From: Lysobacter enzymogenes
GTDB lineage: Bacteria; Pseudomonadota; Gammaproteobacteria; Xanthomonadales; Xanthomonadaceae
Direction: 5' to 3'
Assembly (NCBI RefSeq): GCF_017355525.1
Contig: NZ_CP067395.1
Coordinates: 1,302,001 to 1,366,000 of the forward strand
Length of the DNA stretch: 64,000 nt
Below, in pieces: positions 8,542 to 16,669 of the stretch (the first letter of the stretch is position 1; each line of letters opens with the position of its first letter). The notes beneath the pieces are model-generated. The model made no database searches, had not been told where the DNA came from, and worked only from the letters and a program-made list of their open reading frames with translations. The position numbers and the translations under genes are program-made.

Positions 8542-9759
8542 TTACAGCGTGACCAAGGTCAGCCCGTAGCGCTCGAGAATCGGATTGACCGGCTGGAACC
8601 AGGTGAACGCACCGAACATGCCGCAGTTGCTCTGCGCGCCGGGCGGAATATTGGCCGCCGAGGTCACGCCCTGCGCCTGCTCGGAGACATCGATCCAGCC
8701 GCCGCCGGAATCGCCGTAGCCGGCGCAGGCGTTGGTCTGGGTGAGCCCGTACACGATCCCGCCGATGCCGCTGCTGTTCGGCGCGATGTTGACGGTGACG
8801 TTCTTGGCGTTGACGAAACCGCACTGATAACCGGTCTTGTAACCCGAGCGGCACACCACCGAGTTGTGGAACGACTCGTAGCTGCCGCGCACGAAGAAGA
8901 AGCCGCCGGCGTAGTTGGTCACCAGCGGCAGCAGTTCGTGCTGATCGCCGACCGCGACCCAGGCGCGGTCGGCGACCGGAAACTCCGACCCGGCGATGTG
9001 GCCGATCGGCGCGCCGTCCATCCAGATCGACTCGCCGGCGACGCCGCAATGGCCCGCGGTGACGAAGCCCTTGGTCGCGCCCTGGCGGACCGCGAACCCG
9101 ATCGAACACGAAGGCTGCGCGTTCTTCTGATAACCGACTCCGGTGTAGATCTGCGAACTCGCCTGCGGCGCGGCGTCCATGCGCTCGAAGCGCAGCACGC
9201 GGCTGTCGGCGCCGCTGTACGCGGCGAAATCGACCGCCCGCTCCAGCGCCTGCGGCGACATCCTCACCAGCACCGAATTGCTGGCCGGATCGACGTGCCA
9301 CGCGTACACGCCGTCGAGCGGCCGGGTGATTCCAGGCAGGCGCAACCGCGAGCTGGCGTCCAGCCGGGCCTTGGCCGCGTCCAGCTCGGCGAGGCTGTAA
9401 CGCACCTTGCGCAACGTCGTACCCGCCGGCGCGTCGGTCGCGCGCGGATCGGACGAAGCGACGATCAAGCGCACCGTGCCGTCGTCGCCGTTCTCGATCC
9501 AACTGCCGGCGTAATGCGCGCCCCAGCGGCGCTGCGCCTGCGCGACGCGCTGCGGCGCTTCGCGCTCGATGCGCAGCCACTGCGCGGTTTGCGCCGCGGA
9601 CAGGCCCAGATCGCGCTGCGCGGCTTTGCGCAGCTCAGGGTTGGCTGGGAACGCCTCGGCCGGAGACGGCGAAGCCACGGCCGCAGACGCGGCCAGACAC
9701 AAAACCGATGAAATCAGAGCGCGGGCGCCAAGGCGCGAGCGCGAAAGCACGGCGGGCAT
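8542..9759 (-). CDS. Secreted alpha-lytic-type serine protease precursor (peptidase S1)
   Basis: A 405-residue preproprotein: signal peptide (about 1-29), pro-region (about 30-202) with the folding-domain pattern of alpha-lytic protease precursors, and a catalytic domain of about 200 residues beginning near SSQIYTGVGY. The catalytic triad reads His237 in TAGHC, Asp264 in VADRAWV and Ser351 in GDSGGG. Six cysteines in the mature domain fit three disulfides. Lysobacter alpha-lytic protease is the type member; the pro-region there is needed for folding. This homologue is divergent enough to be a separate enzyme. The gene stands alone with a 298-base gap upstream. Confidence 0.92.
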   Translation of the reverse strand: MPAVLSRSRLGARALISSVLCLAASAAVASPSPAEAFPANPELRKAAQRDLGLSAAQTAQWLRIEREAPQRVAQAQRRWGAHYAGSWIENGDDGTVRLIVASSDPRATDAPAGTTLRKVRYSLAELDAAKARLDASSRLRLPGITRPLDGVYAWHVDPASNSVLVRMSPQALERAVDFAAYSGADSRVLRFERMDAAPQASSQIYTGVGYQKNAQPSCSIGFAVRQGATKGFVTAGHCGVAGESIWMDGAPIGHIAGSEFPVADRAWVAVGDQHELLPLVTNYAGGFFFVRGSYESFHNSVVCRSGYKTGYQCGFVNAKNVTVNIAPNSSGIGGIVYGLTQTNACAGYGDSGGGWIDVSEQAQGVTSAANIPPGAQSNCGMFGAFTWFQPVNPILERYGLTLVTL

Positions 9760-10011
9760 GCGAACCTCCTGTTGGATGCGGTATGGAAAACGCCGGACCG
9801 CGCCGAGGCCGGCGCGGCCGCATCCGCCGCGGAGGTCTTTCCGATGAGCCGCGCGCGAATGCGCGATCAGCTAAGCGCGCCGCCGCAGCGCGCGCACTTG
9901 CGTCGGTCACAGAAAGCGATTGTCCAGCCGATAAACGCAACCAATGCGCGCTCCGCCTGTGCGGCGGCGCACGTCGCGGCAAATCGATACATCCCGCAGG
10001 TTCGCCGTACC

Positions 10012-10040
10012 GCCGGCTCGAAGCGTTGGTTCGAGCCGGC
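10012..10040 (-). terminator. Hairpin downstream of the small secreted protein gene
   Basis: An 11-bp perfect stem (GCCGGCTCGAA with TTCGAGCCGGC) and a 7-base loop lie 18 bases beyond the stop of the gene at 10058-10324. No T-run follows, so termination is plausible but not certain. Confidence 0.5.
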
Positions 10041-10057
10041 CGCGCGCAGCGCGCGGA

Positions 10058-10324
10058 TCAGAACACTTCCTGCACCTGGGTCACCTTGCCGTCGCGCACG
10101 GTGATCAACACGGTCTTGTTGCCGAGGAAGTATTCCATCCGTTCGCCCTCGTTGGCGCCGAACTTGTTTTCCACCGGCACGGTACGGCTGGGCTGGCCGG
10201 CGACTTCGAACACCCGGCCGACCGGATCGCCGACGCGGATGATCTTGTTGCCGAAAGCGACGGACTGGGCGAACGCCGCGAACGACAGCGCGGCAAGCAG
10301 CACGGTAGCGAGGATCTGGCGCAC
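10058..10324 (-). CDS. Small exported protein, DUF2845-like
   Basis: An 88-residue protein with a signal peptide (about residues 1-20, cut near FAQS) and a short beta-rich domain. The pattern IRVGDPVGRVFEVAGQPSR followed by an ERMEYF strand and a final strand LITVRDGKVTQVQEVF resembles DUF2845 and other SmpA/OmlA-like small periplasmic domains. The start is GTG, supported by AAAGGAG five bases upstream. Role unknown. Confidence 0.7.
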   Translation of the reverse strand: MRQILATVLLAALSFAAFAQSVAFGNKIIRVGDPVGRVFEVAGQPSRTVPVENKFGANEGERMEYFLGNKTVLITVRDGKVTQVQEVF

Positions 10325-10725
10325 GGCAACTCCTTTGGGTGGCGCTTGGGGGATGGTTACTGCGCGGATCGTACCGATTCCGTGTCATCGCGCCTACTTA
10401 CAAATCACACTTTTACATGCTTCGCGGCGAGCTGGCCGGATTGGGAAAACGCCGGCAAGAAAAAACGTTTTCACGCTTCCACGGCTGGATATCGGTGCAT
10501 TGGGGCACCAGCGGTCAAGCAGGCGCCTGCGGCAAGACCGGCCTGCCCGAGAACGCATGAGGGCCATGCAAAGACGCCGGGAAAGAGTGCGTCCCACGGA
10601 TTGGTGCAGCCGTGACGGCCCCGCGATACCCTGGCCCGCGGTGATCGCCCACCGACCGCGCGCCGGAAACCGATTCGGGCAACAGGCGACCGCTGTCGCC
10701 ATCCACCAGACTGCAAACACAGGCC
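10325..10725. other. Gene-free interval of about 400 bases
   Basis: Between the divergently transcribed genes at 10058-10324 and 10726-11277. It must hold both promoters. I see no RNA gene, repeat or convincing small reading frame, apart from the GTG-linked ribosome binding site at the left edge. Confidence 0.5.
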
Positions 10726-11277
10726 ATGCTCTACACCCGGTTCGAAATCGGCGCAGGCGCGCCTATCCCCGAAGACGATCAAGGCCCTTTCGGCCCCGTC
10801 GCGGAACTGATTCCTTTCCAGCCCGAGCGGTTGACCACGCAGCAGGTCGCGGGTCGCCGCATCGATGAAGTTTCGTTCCATCTCGGCACTTACGGCATGG
10901 GCACCCCGGCCTTTTTCGGATTGCGCCTGGGGACGGACTGGCTGGTCGTCGCCCTGTGGGGCGCCAGTGGCTGGATCGTGGCCGAAAACCGGCATGTCTG
11001 GGACTCGCACTATCTCCGCAACGGTTCGCCGCGCCCTTGGGTAGACGGTGGCGACGACGAATTTTCCGCGCGGGTGATCGGACGCGCCATCGCGTCCGCG
11101 GAAGTTCATGCGACCTCGATGGAACTGATCCTGGACGACGGTTTCGCCATTCGCATAGATCCCGACCCCGCGACCCGCCCCGTCCACACTGGATCGCTCA
11201 AGCCGCAGGCCTTCAAACCAGACGACGACCTGAGGAAATCGGTGTTCCTCTGCCCGACCGACGATTTGTGGGTGTAG
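10726..11277 (+). CDS. Hypothetical protein
   Basis: A 183-residue soluble protein that I do not recognise. It is acidic, without a signal peptide or membrane segment, and contains repeated strand-like segments (FFGLRLGTDWLVVALWGASGWIVAENRHVW and a later MELILDDGFAIRID), which suggests a beta-rich fold. Lower third-position GC than the housekeeping genes is apparent in places. It stands alone, convergent with the small gene at 11296. Immunity-type proteins often look like this, but no toxin is adjacent. Confidence 0.6.
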   Translation: MLYTRFEIGAGAPIPEDDQGPFGPVAELIPFQPERLTTQQVAGRRIDEVSFHLGTYGMGTPAFFGLRLGTDWLVVALWGASGWIVAENRHVWDSHYLRNGSPRPWVDGGDDEFSARVIGRAIASAEVHATSMELILDDGFAIRIDPDPATRPVHTGSLKPQAFKPDDDLRKSVFLCPTDDLWV

Positions 11278-11295
11278 CCGGGCGAACCACCCGAC

Positions 11296-11586
11296 TCAAA
11301 TCGGCGTCTGCTGCCCCACCGCATGCGCCAGATGCGAAATCGCCTGGCTCATGCCTTCGCGGAACAGCAGGTCCGGCGCGTTGGCCAGGCAGCGCGGATC
11401 GCGCACCACGCCGAGCGCGGCGGACGAATCGCCGGACGGCACCCGCGCGACCAGGTCCATCGCGAACTCGCGGTAGGCCGCGCACTCGCCTTTCATCCTG
11501 GCCAGGTCCTCGGCCATGAACTGCAGCTGTTGCTGCATGTATTGCATTCCCTCTTTGAGCTCCTGCAGCGCGGCGTGTTCGATCAC
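11296..11586 (-). CDS. Small helical hypothetical protein
   Basis: A 96-residue protein starting with GTG at 11586, supported by GGGGA five bases upstream. The first half is strongly helical with heptad-like spacing (LQELKEGMQYMQQQLQFMAE), then AYREFAMDLVARV. The frame can be extended far upstream, but that part has shadow-like composition. No known domain is recognised. It could be a small dimerising regulator or adaptor. Confidence 0.5.
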   Translation of the reverse strand: MIEHAALQELKEGMQYMQQQLQFMAEDLARMKGECAAYREFAMDLVARVPSGDSSAALGVVRDPRCLANAPDLLFREGMSQAISHLAHAVGQQTPI

Positions 11587-11834
11587 GTCGTTCCCCAATG
11601 GCAGGTAGGTCGGTCGCGCCAGCGTACCCCAAGCCACGCGCAGAAAAACAAGGCGCCGGTCGGATCCTTCGGCAAGCGATCCAGGCGCGCAGGGCCCGGC
11701 CGACGCGGCCACGACCGATGGCCGCTGCCGTCGCCGATCTACGTTGTCGGCCCCGATCGCTGCGCTGGGCGCGGGCGCCGTCGGCGTCGCGGCCGCAGAC
11801 GATCGCCGTCGGCGCGGCCGCCGCGACGAACCCG

Positions 11835-12209
11835 TCAGTCGCGCGAACGCCGGTGCGAAGGACGTTCGGTCCAGGGCGTCTTTATCGTCGGGTTCGGCGG
11901 CTGCGGTTCGGTGTTCGCGGCCAGGGGCTGCAGCCGCACCAATGTGTAGTGGCCGTCGCCGAGCAGGTCGAAGCGGCCGGACGGATCCAGCAAGATCGCC
12001 TCGCGGCTCAGGAACGTCTCGCGCCCGGCCTGCGGCGGACGCAGCCGGCTGCACAAGGCCAGGTCCACTTCGAGCTTGCTGGTGCCGTTGCGATGCCAGG
12101 GATGGCCCGGCACCAGGCGGCTGACCATCGCCGCCTCCAATTCCACGACGACCTCGTTTCCGCTGATCGATTCGCAGCGGCCGATCGCGATGTCGAAACT
12201 GTCCTGCAT
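11835..12209 (-). CDS. Hypothetical protein, second gene of a two-gene unit
   Basis: The protein has 124 residues with no signal peptide or membrane segment. It alternates predicted strands (NEVVVELEAAMVSRLV, TSKLEVDLALCSRL, HYTLVRLQPL) and ends in a Pro- and Arg-rich tail. Not recognised. The start lies 7 bases after the stop of the upstream gene 12217-12486, so the two are almost certainly cotranscribed. Confidence 0.5.
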   Translation of the reverse strand: MQDSFDIAIGRCESISGNEVVVELEAAMVSRLVPGHPWHRNGTSKLEVDLALCSRLRPPQAGRETFLSREAILLDPSGRFDLLGDGHYTLVRLQPLAANTEPQPPNPTIKTPWTERPSHRRSRD

Positions 12210-12216
12210 GGCGGCC

Positions 12217-12486
12217 TCATCGGGAGACGAGCGTGAGCTTGCTGTTCAATCGGGCTTCCTGCATCAATCCGCGCAGCCGGGCTTCGATCAACGGCAGCCC
12301 GGCCAGGCGCGAAGACGCCCGCAGGGAATAGACCGGCGTCCTGCGACCGAGAATGGTGCGGCTGTTGCGTTGCACGGAGATGTTGGTGGAGCCGCAGGCC
12401 CGCATCCAGATCAGACGCAGGGCTTCCGGACCGATGGTCTGGTCTGCGGGCAGAGTGAACTGAAACCATTCGACGTGATGTTCCAT
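12217..12486 (-). CDS. Hypothetical protein, first gene of a two-gene unit
   Basis: An 89-residue protein beginning MEHHVEWFQFTLPADQ. The ATG at 12486 has GGAGAG about nine bases upstream; longer versions of the frame look spurious. It has a short acidic N-terminal part and a basic C-terminal helix (RLAGLPLIEARLRGLMQEA). Not recognised. It is followed closely by 11835-12209. The pair could be a small accessory module, but nothing identifies its job. Confidence 0.5.
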   Translation of the reverse strand: MEHHVEWFQFTLPADQTIGPEALRLIWMRACGSTNISVQRNSRTILGRRTPVYSLRASSRLAGLPLIEARLRGLMQEARLNSKLTLVSR

Positions 12487-12670
12487 CGGCGCCGTCTCTC
12501 CGCATCGGATTGGCCAGTATGCGCGTCGGGCCGCTGAATCCAGGCAGTCGCGGCCGAAAATAAATCGCTGGCGCAGGTTCGGCGTTGGGCGTAGGGTGAG
12601 CGAGCAAACACTCGCGGTAATCGCCGTCTTGCGATTTCGACGGGCCTGCCGATCCGATCGATCGAAACCG

Positions 12671-12695
12671 TCGCCTCGCCTCGCCTCGCCTCGCC
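12671..12695. repeat. Pentanucleotide tandem repeat TCGCC x5
   Basis: Five perfect copies of TCGCC lie 10 bases before the ATG at 12706. Short tandem repeats in this position can change length by slippage and alter promoter spacing, ribosome binding or the reading frame of the following gene. Confidence 0.8.
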
Positions 12696-12705
12696 GCGAC
12701 CGCGG

Positions 12706-13224
12706 ATGACGCGGGCCATCCGATACTTTCCGCCGGAACAACGCCGCATGCGCCCTTACGACGGCGTCGACTATCGATACTCGTCGGTCGATGCCGACAA
12801 GACCCAGGCCTACACGATCATCGCCAACATACTCGGCGTCCCGTTCAGCGCCACCGGACTGGAATACGAACTGAGCTTCTACTCCGGCGGGACCGGTTGC
12901 GACGATCGCCTCGCGATCAGATTCAAATCCGAGCCCATCGATTGGGACGCCGTCCATCGGCACCTGCAATTGCACCGCCTCGGCAGCGAGACCGATTCGG
13001 CGCTCGCCTGCGACCTGTTCGACGGGATCGTGGACGAAGCGTCGCCGGCGACATGCATCGACCCGGTGGTCCGCCGTTTCATCAACTCCCAGAAAAGAAC
13101 GTTCCAGGACGTTTGCGACGGCGCCTGCGAGATCGCCTACACCGACCAAAGCCACGTCAACACCTGGTGCTTCGTCTGGCGCAAGGACGGCTGGGCGAAT
13201 TACCTTTTCTTCGATCAGGGCTGA
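12706..13224 (+). CDS. Hypothetical protein downstream of a TCGCC repeat
   Basis: A 172-residue soluble protein; the start may instead be ATG 12748 (MRPYDGVDYRY), as neither has a strong ribosome binding site. It contains alternating strands and helices and five cysteines, with a terminal NTWCFVWRKDGWANYLFFDQ segment. No family recognised. Amino-acid composition (Asp, Tyr, Trp rich) differs from the surrounding housekeeping genes and recalls small immunity-like or DUF proteins of accessory regions. Confidence 0.5.
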   Translation: MTRAIRYFPPEQRRMRPYDGVDYRYSSVDADKTQAYTIIANILGVPFSATGLEYELSFYSGGTGCDDRLAIRFKSEPIDWDAVHRHLQLHRLGSETDSALACDLFDGIVDEASPATCIDPVVRRFINSQKRTFQDVCDGACEIAYTDQSHVNTWCFVWRKDGWANYLFFDQG

Positions 13225-13381
13225 CGGCCGCGGAGTTTCAGGCGGCCCGGCCGATTCGCCAATCGCGGGTTTTCCCGGCCCGCGAACCGCGATGGCCAAC
13301 GCACGGCATCGGAGCAACAGGGCGCACATGGTAGCGTTGCGAAACTCGCCGGCTGCGGCTGTCGCCCCGATCCGAACCGAA

Positions 13382-13687
13382 ATGAAAATCTCGACTGTTG
13401 GCTACGCCTTGACCGCCCTCGCCGGCATCGTTTTGAGTTTGGCTTTGGAGTTCGACGTACCAGAAGGGGCGCCGATACATCGGTTCGCCGTCGTCGAGAA
13501 TTGTTATGCCCCGACCGGCAGATACGCCAACTCGACCAACGTCAAATGCAACGTGACGCTGGACGGCGGCAGCCGGCAAACGCTGTGGTCGCGACGATCT
13601 TTCGAGCCCGGGCAGCGCATTCACGTCGAGGGCAGGATCACGCGCTACAGCGGCCGCGAATATCTGCAGATCCCGGACGACCCGTAG
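13382..13687 (+). CDS. Small membrane-anchored or exported hypothetical protein
   Basis: A 101-residue protein with an N-terminal hydrophobic segment (about residues 5-22, TVGYALTALAGIVLSLAL) that may be a signal anchor. The rest is beta-rich, with NVKCNVTLDGGSRQTLWS and RIHVEGRITRYSGREYLQI, the kind of pattern seen in small OB-fold domains. The start chosen is the ATG before the hydrophobic segment; 30 more residues upstream look non-coding. Function unknown. Confidence 0.55.
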   Translation: MKISTVGYALTALAGIVLSLALEFDVPEGAPIHRFAVVENCYAPTGRYANSTNVKCNVTLDGGSRQTLWSRRSFEPGQRIHVEGRITRYSGREYLQIPDDP

Positions 13688-13911
13688 CTCGATGCGAACC
13701 GGACTGTGTCGCCTGCGCGCGGTCGCCGCAAACCGGCGCATCGCCTGTCCGGCTCGGCGGCCGCACCGACCGCGACAGGCGCAGCTCGGGGCTCGAATCG
13801 GCGCCGTCTTGCCGGCTCGCGCCAGGTCGCCGGCATTCCCGCAAGCGCTCGGACAGCGACAGCGCGAAGCCGGATCCGGTACGCGCCTTGTACGAGTACG
13901 GTTCGGCCGCG

Positions 13912-13949
13912 CAAAACAAAAGGGCCAGGCTGCGAAGCCTGACCCTTTG
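13912..13949 (-). terminator. Terminator of tRNA-Leu
   Basis: On the minus strand, a near-perfect hairpin (AAAGGGTCAGGCT, TCGC loop, AGCCTGGCCCTTT) is followed by TGTTTTG, starting 8 bases past the tRNA 3' end. Confidence 0.8.
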
Positions 13950-13956
13950 TCTTGAA

Positions 13957-14043
13957 TGGTGCCGGAGGTGGGACTCGAACCCACACGCTTTTAAGGGCGG
14001 CGGATTTTGAGTCCGCTGCGTCTACCGATTCCGCCACTCCGGC
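13957..14043 (-). tRNA. tRNA-Leu (CAA)
   Basis: An 87-base class II tRNA with an encoded CCA. The acceptor stem is GCCGGAG paired with CTCCGGC and the discriminator is A. The anticodon arm is GCGGA, loop CTCAAAA, TCCGC, so the anticodon is CAA (reads UUG). A long variable arm and the T loop GGTTCGAGTCC are intact. Confidence 0.97.
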
Positions 14044-14055
14044 AGCGGGCCGCGC

Positions 14056-14061
14056 ATTATA
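14056..14061 (-). promoter_or_regulatory. -10 box TATAAT of the tRNA-Leu promoter
   Basis: A consensus TATAAT on the minus strand sits 12 bases before the tRNA 5' end. A weak -35 (CAGACG) is found 17 bases further upstream. Confidence 0.6.
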
Positions 14062-14095
14062 CCCAGGCCGCAGGCCGGCGTCTGCCCCGTCGCGA

Positions 14096-14272
14096 TCAGG
14101 TCGGGCGACGCGGCGGATCGGGGTCGGCGACGGCCGGCGGCGGGTCCGGGCGCTCGCGCTCGCGCTCGCCGCGCGCGGCCGCTTCGGCGCCGCGGGCGTC
14201 GGCGGCCGCGGCGATGCCCGCCGCGGGCGGCCAGCGGCCGACGGTGCAGTGGATGGCGGCGGCGGTCAGCAT
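14096..14272 (-). CDS. Possible small hypothetical protein
   Basis: A 58-residue frame whose ATG lies two bases after the stop of the upstream gene, suggesting coupling. The protein is Ala- and Arg-rich and ends in a Pro- and Asp-rich tail (RPDPPPAVADPDPPRRP). Composition is close to what any GC-rich frame would give, so the call rests mainly on the tight spacing. Confidence 0.3.
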   Translation of the reverse strand: MLTAAAIHCTVGRWPPAAGIAAAADARGAEAAARGERERERPDPPPAVADPDPPRRPT

Positions 14273-14274
14273 GG

Positions 14275-14610
14275 TCAGGTCTCCGGATGGGGACGGCGGC
14301 ACCCCAGGCAGCGTCGCAGGCGGCCGTGACGGCTGCGCTGCGGGCGCGACAACAGGCCGCCGCACGGACATTGCGGCTCCCTGCCGCGTTCCCAGCGCCA
14401 CAGGCGCCAGAACGAATGGGCGAGCATCGCCGCGGCTGCGCCGAGACCGCCGAACTGCAGGCACTGCGACAACTGCGCGTACGATCCGCCCGGCCACCGC
14501 GCGGCCGCGCCGGCGGCCTCGACCGGCAAGCTGCCCAGGGCGAGCGCGCCTGCGGCCACCACCGCGGCCGGCGCGAACAACTGCAACAACATTCGGGCGC
14601 CACGATTCAT
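14275..14610 (-). CDS. Small membrane protein with C-terminal zinc-ribbon-like cysteines
   Basis: A 111-residue protein with two hydrophobic segments (about residues 7-27 and 50-67) and a basic C-terminal part containing paired cysteines, CPCGGLLSRPQRSRHG followed by LRRCLGCRR. The CxC and CxxC pairs suggest metal binding. The family is unknown to me. The start is the first ATG giving a sensible N terminus; longer readings run into the region opposite the NRDE gene. Confidence 0.5.
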   Translation of the reverse strand: MNRGARMLLQLFAPAAVVAAGALALGSLPVEAAGAAARWPGGSYAQLSQCLQFGGLGAAAAMLAHSFWRLWRWERGREPQCPCGGLLSRPQRSRHGRLRRCLGCRRPHPET

Positions 14611-14805
14611 CGATTGACTCTCCCCACGAGCCGGCTGGGCAACAAGCCGGCTAGGAAAACGGGGATGGGTCTCAGCCGATGAGACGGTGGCCAGAATATG
14701 GCCAGCCTTCCGCGTCGGCCTCTGCCATAGGTCCCAAGGCCGATCGGCCGCTTGCCGGTGGCGGCGCGCGTGTTGTTGTGAACAACTATGCGTCGATGGC
14801 GGGAC

Positions 14806-14811
14806 TAGAAT
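14806..14811 (+). promoter_or_regulatory. Candidate -10 box TAGAAT before the NRDE gene
   Basis: TAGAAT ends six bases before the ATG at 14818. A transcript would start at or next to the ATG and be leaderless. No clear ribosome binding site or -35 is present. Confidence 0.4.
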
Positions 14812-14817
14812 GCGCGC

Positions 14818-15660
14818 ATGTGCCTGATCGCCCTCGCCTGGCAACACCATCCCCGTTACCGCTTGGCCTTGATCGCCAACCGCGACGAAGCCCACGCCCG
14901 CCCGACCGCGCCGGCCGGCGCCGATCCGGACGATCCGCAGGTCTACGGCGGCCGCGACCTGTCGCAAGGCGGCAGCTGGCTGATGGTGTCCGCGCGCGGC
15001 CGCCTGGCCGCGGTGACCAATGTGCGCGACGGCCGCCAGTTCGAAACCGCGCCGCGTTCGCGCGGCGCGCTGGTGCGCGAGTTCGTGCGCGGCGCGATGA
15101 GCGCCGAAGACTGTCTCGAAAGCCTGCGCGCGCCGGCCGCCGAGTTCGGCCGCTTCAACCTGTTGCTGTGGGACGGCGCGCAACTGCGCTTCGGCAGCAA
15201 CCATCCGCCGGCCGGCCACGGCCGGTTCCAGACCTTCGCGGTGACGCCCGGCGTGCACGCGATGACCAACGGCGCGTTCGACGCGGACTGGCCCAAGAGC
15301 GGGCTGGCCACGCGCGCGCTGTCGGCGTGGCTGGAATCGCCGGCCTCGCTGCAAGCGCCGCTGCGCGGCGCGGGCGAGGCGCCGTCGAGCGCCGATCCGG
15401 GCCTGGCGATGTTGCTCGCGGCGATGGCCGACACCACCATCGCGCCCGACGACGCCCTGCCCGACACCGGCGTGGGCCTTGAGTTGGAACGGCTGCTGTC
15501 GCCGCCGTTCGTGCTCGGGGAAACCTACGGCACGCGTTGCAGCACCATCGTGCTGATCGGCGAAGACGGGATCGACTTCATCGAGCGGCGCTACGGGCCG
15601 GGCGGCGCGCAGGCCGGAGAGAGTGCAGTGCGGTTGCCGTTGCGCGCGGCGGGCGGCTGA
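14818..15660 (+). CDS. NRDE family protein (TANGO2-like)
   Basis: A 280-residue protein with the family signature MCLIALAW at the N terminus and ANRDEAHARPTAPA at residues 25-38. NRDE/TANGO2 proteins are found from bacteria to humans; the animal protein is linked to heme and lipid handling, and the bacterial role is not established. The conserved GGRDLSQGGSWLMVS and GRLAAVTNVRD motifs and the late TYGTRCSTIVLI segment are all present. Full length; monocistronic. Confidence 0.92.
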   Translation: MCLIALAWQHHPRYRLALIANRDEAHARPTAPAGADPDDPQVYGGRDLSQGGSWLMVSARGRLAAVTNVRDGRQFETAPRSRGALVREFVRGAMSAEDCLESLRAPAAEFGRFNLLLWDGAQLRFGSNHPPAGHGRFQTFAVTPGVHAMTNGAFDADWPKSGLATRALSAWLESPASLQAPLRGAGEAPSSADPGLAMLLAAMADTTIAPDDALPDTGVGLELERLLSPPFVLGETYGTRCSTIVLIGEDGIDFIERRYGPGGAQAGESAVRLPLRAAGG

Positions 15661-15701
15661 GCGGGAATGCGCGCCGTATATGATCGCGCATGAGATCGCG
15701 C

Positions 15702-15786
15702 GACGCGACCGTCCTCATTCGCTGAAAGCAACGGACTTCTAATCCGCTGCTTTTAAAGGCCTGCGGATTCGAATCCTACCTGCGTC
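15702..15786 (+). pseudogene. Degenerate tRNA-Arg(UCU)-like sequence
   Basis: The anticodon arm CAACGGACTTCTAATCCG matches bacterial tRNA-Arg(UCU), and GATTCGAATCC resembles a T loop. A six-base outer pairing (GACGCG with TGCGTC) could be an acceptor stem. However the T stem has mismatches, no normal D arm forms, the middle holds an extra hairpin-like GCTTTTAAAGGC, and no CCA is encoded. I read it as a decayed or recombined tRNA rather than a working one. Confidence 0.5.
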
Positions 15787-15847
15787 ACCCGCCAGCCGAC
15801 TCTCACGGCCATGCGGATGCTGCCGCGCAAAAACAACGCACAAATGA

Positions 15848-15890
15848 GAAGACCCGGGCCTCGAGATGTTTCTCGGGTGTCCGGGTCTTC
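15848..15890. terminator. Long inverted repeat after the tRNA-like sequence
   Basis: GAAGACCCGG and CCGGGTCTTC pair perfectly over 10 bp, and the interior (CTCGAGA, TCTCGGG) can extend the hairpin. It lacks a T-run. Its place 60 bases past the tRNA-like sequence suggests it was that gene's terminator. Confidence 0.5.
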
Positions 15891-16008
15891 CGTTGTCGGA
15901 GCTACTTCAACGAACGGCTGTCCACTGGTTTTTCTCCGACGTGCGCAGAGTAGACCCGGCCGCGTTACGTGCCGGTCAAGCCGGCGTGAGCATGACGCTA
16001 GCGCGCGA

Positions 16009-16545
16009 TCAGCGCGGCGGGCACTGCGGCACCGGCGGCGGCGGGCCGAAGCCCGGAATCGCGCCCTGGTACAGGTAGAACGGAATGCCGCTGGGGTAAT
16101 AGCGGCTCGGGCTGCCGATGCAGGTCTTCCAGTACGAACCGGTGCCGTTGGTGCTGCTGGCGACGTCGCGATACAGCGTGCCGTCCAGGTAGGCGTCGCG
16201 CGGTTTCGCCGGGACGGTGTTGTTGTTGGTTTCGAACAGGTCGATCAGGCGGGTCAGGTCGTAGTGCGGATCCTTGTAGCTGCCGCAACGCACGCGGATG
16301 TCCTGGGTCGAGTTGTTGCAGCGGAAATACATCTCGGTCAGCACCGGGGCGAAGCCGGTGGTGCGCTGGTGGACCTTGCGGCCGTCCAGGAAGATTTCGG
16401 TCTGGCCGAAGTTCTGGGTCTGCCAGTACGCCACCAGCGCCTGCTCGCTGGCGAACGGTCCCTCGTTGTACTGCGCCTGGGCGGCGGCGGCGTGCGCCAA
16501 GCCGGCGGCGCCAATCAGCGCCAGCGCGATCGCTTTGAACGTCAT
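16009..16545 (-). CDS. Exported hypothetical protein
   Basis: A 178-residue protein with a signal peptide (about residues 1-24, cut near AQAQYN). The mature part is soluble, with four cysteines (YFRCNNSTQDIRVRCG, later KTCIGS and PQC) suited to disulfide bonds, and a Pro-rich end (PGFGPPPPVPQCPP). The frame opens further upstream, but the ATG at 16545 gives the clean signal peptide. Family not recognised. Likely periplasmic or secreted. Confidence 0.65.
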   Translation of the reverse strand: MTFKAIALALIGAAGLAHAAAAQAQYNEGPFASEQALVAYWQTQNFGQTEIFLDGRKVHQRTTGFAPVLTEMYFRCNNSTQDIRVRCGSYKDPHYDLTRLIDLFETNNNTVPAKPRDAYLDGTLYRDVASSTNGTGSYWKTCIGSPSRYYPSGIPFYLYQGAIPGFGPPPPVPQCPPR

Positions 16546-16669
16546 CGATCCTGTCCTCGTTGCTGCGGTTCGCGGCGCCCGTCGTGAGCGCCGGGCCGGC
16601 GCGTCGCTGCGCCGGCGTCGAAGTACTCGCATTCACCGAGCAAAACGGCTCACGCCGCGTCGCGGCCGC

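Larger units (their letters stand above)
15661..16008. other. Interval with a tRNA-like remnant and a hairpin, no protein gene
   Basis: Lies between the NRDE gene and the stop of the exported protein at 16009. It contains a decayed tRNA-like sequence (15702-15786) and a long inverted repeat (15848-15890), described separately. No coding frame is convincing. Confidence 0.6.
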
